NCBI GenBank assembly: GCA_903834925.1
Contig: CAILLA010000276.1
Span: forward strand, 1 to 64,000
Direction of reading: 5' to 3'
Source: an uncultured Schlesneria sp.
GTDB taxonomy: Bacteria > Planctomycetota > Planctomycetia > Planctomycetales > Planctomycetaceae
DNA length: 64,000 nt
Positions 63,661 through 64,000 of the stretch are shown here, in pieces (position 1 is the first letter of the stretch; the number at the start of each line of letters is the position of its first letter). The translations under genes were made by a program, and so were the position numbers. The notes under the pieces were generated by a model that was given only the letters and a program-made list of their open reading frames with translations, did not search any database and was not told the origin of the DNA.

Positions 63661-63688
63661 TTTCGATGGCGTGATCACGCCATCGAAA
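63661..63688. repeat. Perfect 28-bp palindrome upstream of a gene start
   Basis: TTTCGATGGCGTGATCACGC followed by CATCGAAA equals its own reverse complement. It ends 18 bases before the ATG at 63707, so it may be an operator or a hairpin in the leader. Confidence 0.9.
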
Positions 63689-63706
63689 CGGAAATGAAAT
63701 ACGATC

Positions 63707-64000
63707 ATGGCAAAACGCGACTCGAAATCATTGAAGAAACCGGACCCCAGCGGTACCGAGCAGTTCTTTTATCATCCCCAGGAAACCTTGATTCTGGTCG
63801 TTGTCAGCGCGTTGGATGTCATTATGACATATTATCTTTTGACGCGAGATGATGGGGGATTTACCGAGTCGAATCCGATCGCAAAATACTTCCTCGATCG
63901 GTGGGGAATAGCCGGGATGGCTTACTTCAAAGGCTCAATGACGTTGCTCGTTTGCGTGATCACTCAAATTGTCGCTCGAAAAAACTCGGTGCTGGCACGG
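63707..64000 (+). CDS. DUF5658-like membrane protein (cut by window end)
   Basis: Translation from ATG 63707 stays open to the last base (98 codons). It begins MAKRDSKSLKKPDPSG, then LILVVVSALDVIMTYYLL (a membrane helix), FTESNPIAKYFLDRWG and a second helix (YFKGSMTLLVCVITQIVA). The xxDxxxTYYLL...ESNPIA pattern is that of DUF5658 small membrane proteins. Function unknown; the C terminus is beyond the window. Confidence 0.75.
   Translation, partial: MAKRDSKSLKKPDPSGTEQFFYHPQETLILVVVSALDVIMTYYLLTRDDGGFTESNPIAKYFLDRWGIAGMAYFKGSMTLLVCVITQIVARKNSVLAR

Overview
The window looks like chromosomal DNA from a planctomycete. It carries a DUF1549/DUF1553 protein beside a DUF1501 protein, a DUF1559 pseudopilin-like protein, very large secreted proteins of the DUF1583/TolB-propeller kind, EF-hand proteins, and a MoxR/DUF58/BatA-like/VWA operon. 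This assignment rests on recognised gene families and on small inverted-repeat elements; no ribosomal RNA is present to confirm it.

Positions 1-11.4 kb are an accessory, partly decayed region. It holds an unrecognised gene (540-1817), a 1,251-codon nuclease-NACHT gene interrupted by two in-frame TAG codons (5977 down to 2222), and three copies (one intact in its catalytic part, one nonsense-mutated, one a stub) of a small HExxH zincin-like gene. Each copy is followed at its stop codon by the same ~230-bp repeat; a fourth repeat copy stands alone. Between these units lie exchangeable modules: a VapBC-type toxin-antitoxin pair, two copies of a small-protein/HNH-nuclease pair (one gutted), and a DUF433 antitoxin with a truncated toxin. 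The layout resembles a cassette array or defence hotspot.

Positions 11.5-32.7 kb are orderly and almost all on the + strand: an ECF sigma factor, an anti-sigma-like N terminus fused to DUF1549/DUF1553, a DUF1501 protein with a twin-arginine signal, an EF-hand protein, MoxR ATPase, a small membrane protein, a DUF58 protein, two large membrane VWA proteins, a 1,770-residue membrane/coiled-coil protein and a squalene-cyclase-like repeat protein. MoxR, DUF58 and VWA proteins usually act together as an envelope-linked assembly or stress system. Positions 32.9-48.1 kb hold two giant paralogous secreted proteins, a secreted protein with about 18 EF-hands and a DUF1559 protein; three of these four share the same C-terminal propeller.

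Positions 48,665-53,235 are a 4.5-kb AT-rich integrated element in the 3' end of a tRNA-Pro(CGG) gene. It is bounded by 47-bp direct repeats of the tRNA end and encodes a tyrosine recombinase, a small membrane protein, a serine recombinase and a HUH-type (rolling-circle) replication protein. The rest of the window is core chromosome: a Dus tRNA-dihydrouridine synthase, the MutY adenine glycosylase, an SMP-30/gluconolactonase-like protein, a zinc-ribbon/WD40 membrane protein, a small Pro/Tyr-rich secreted protein, an ABC-2 exporter (permease and ATPase) and the start of a DUF5658-like membrane protein cut by the window end.
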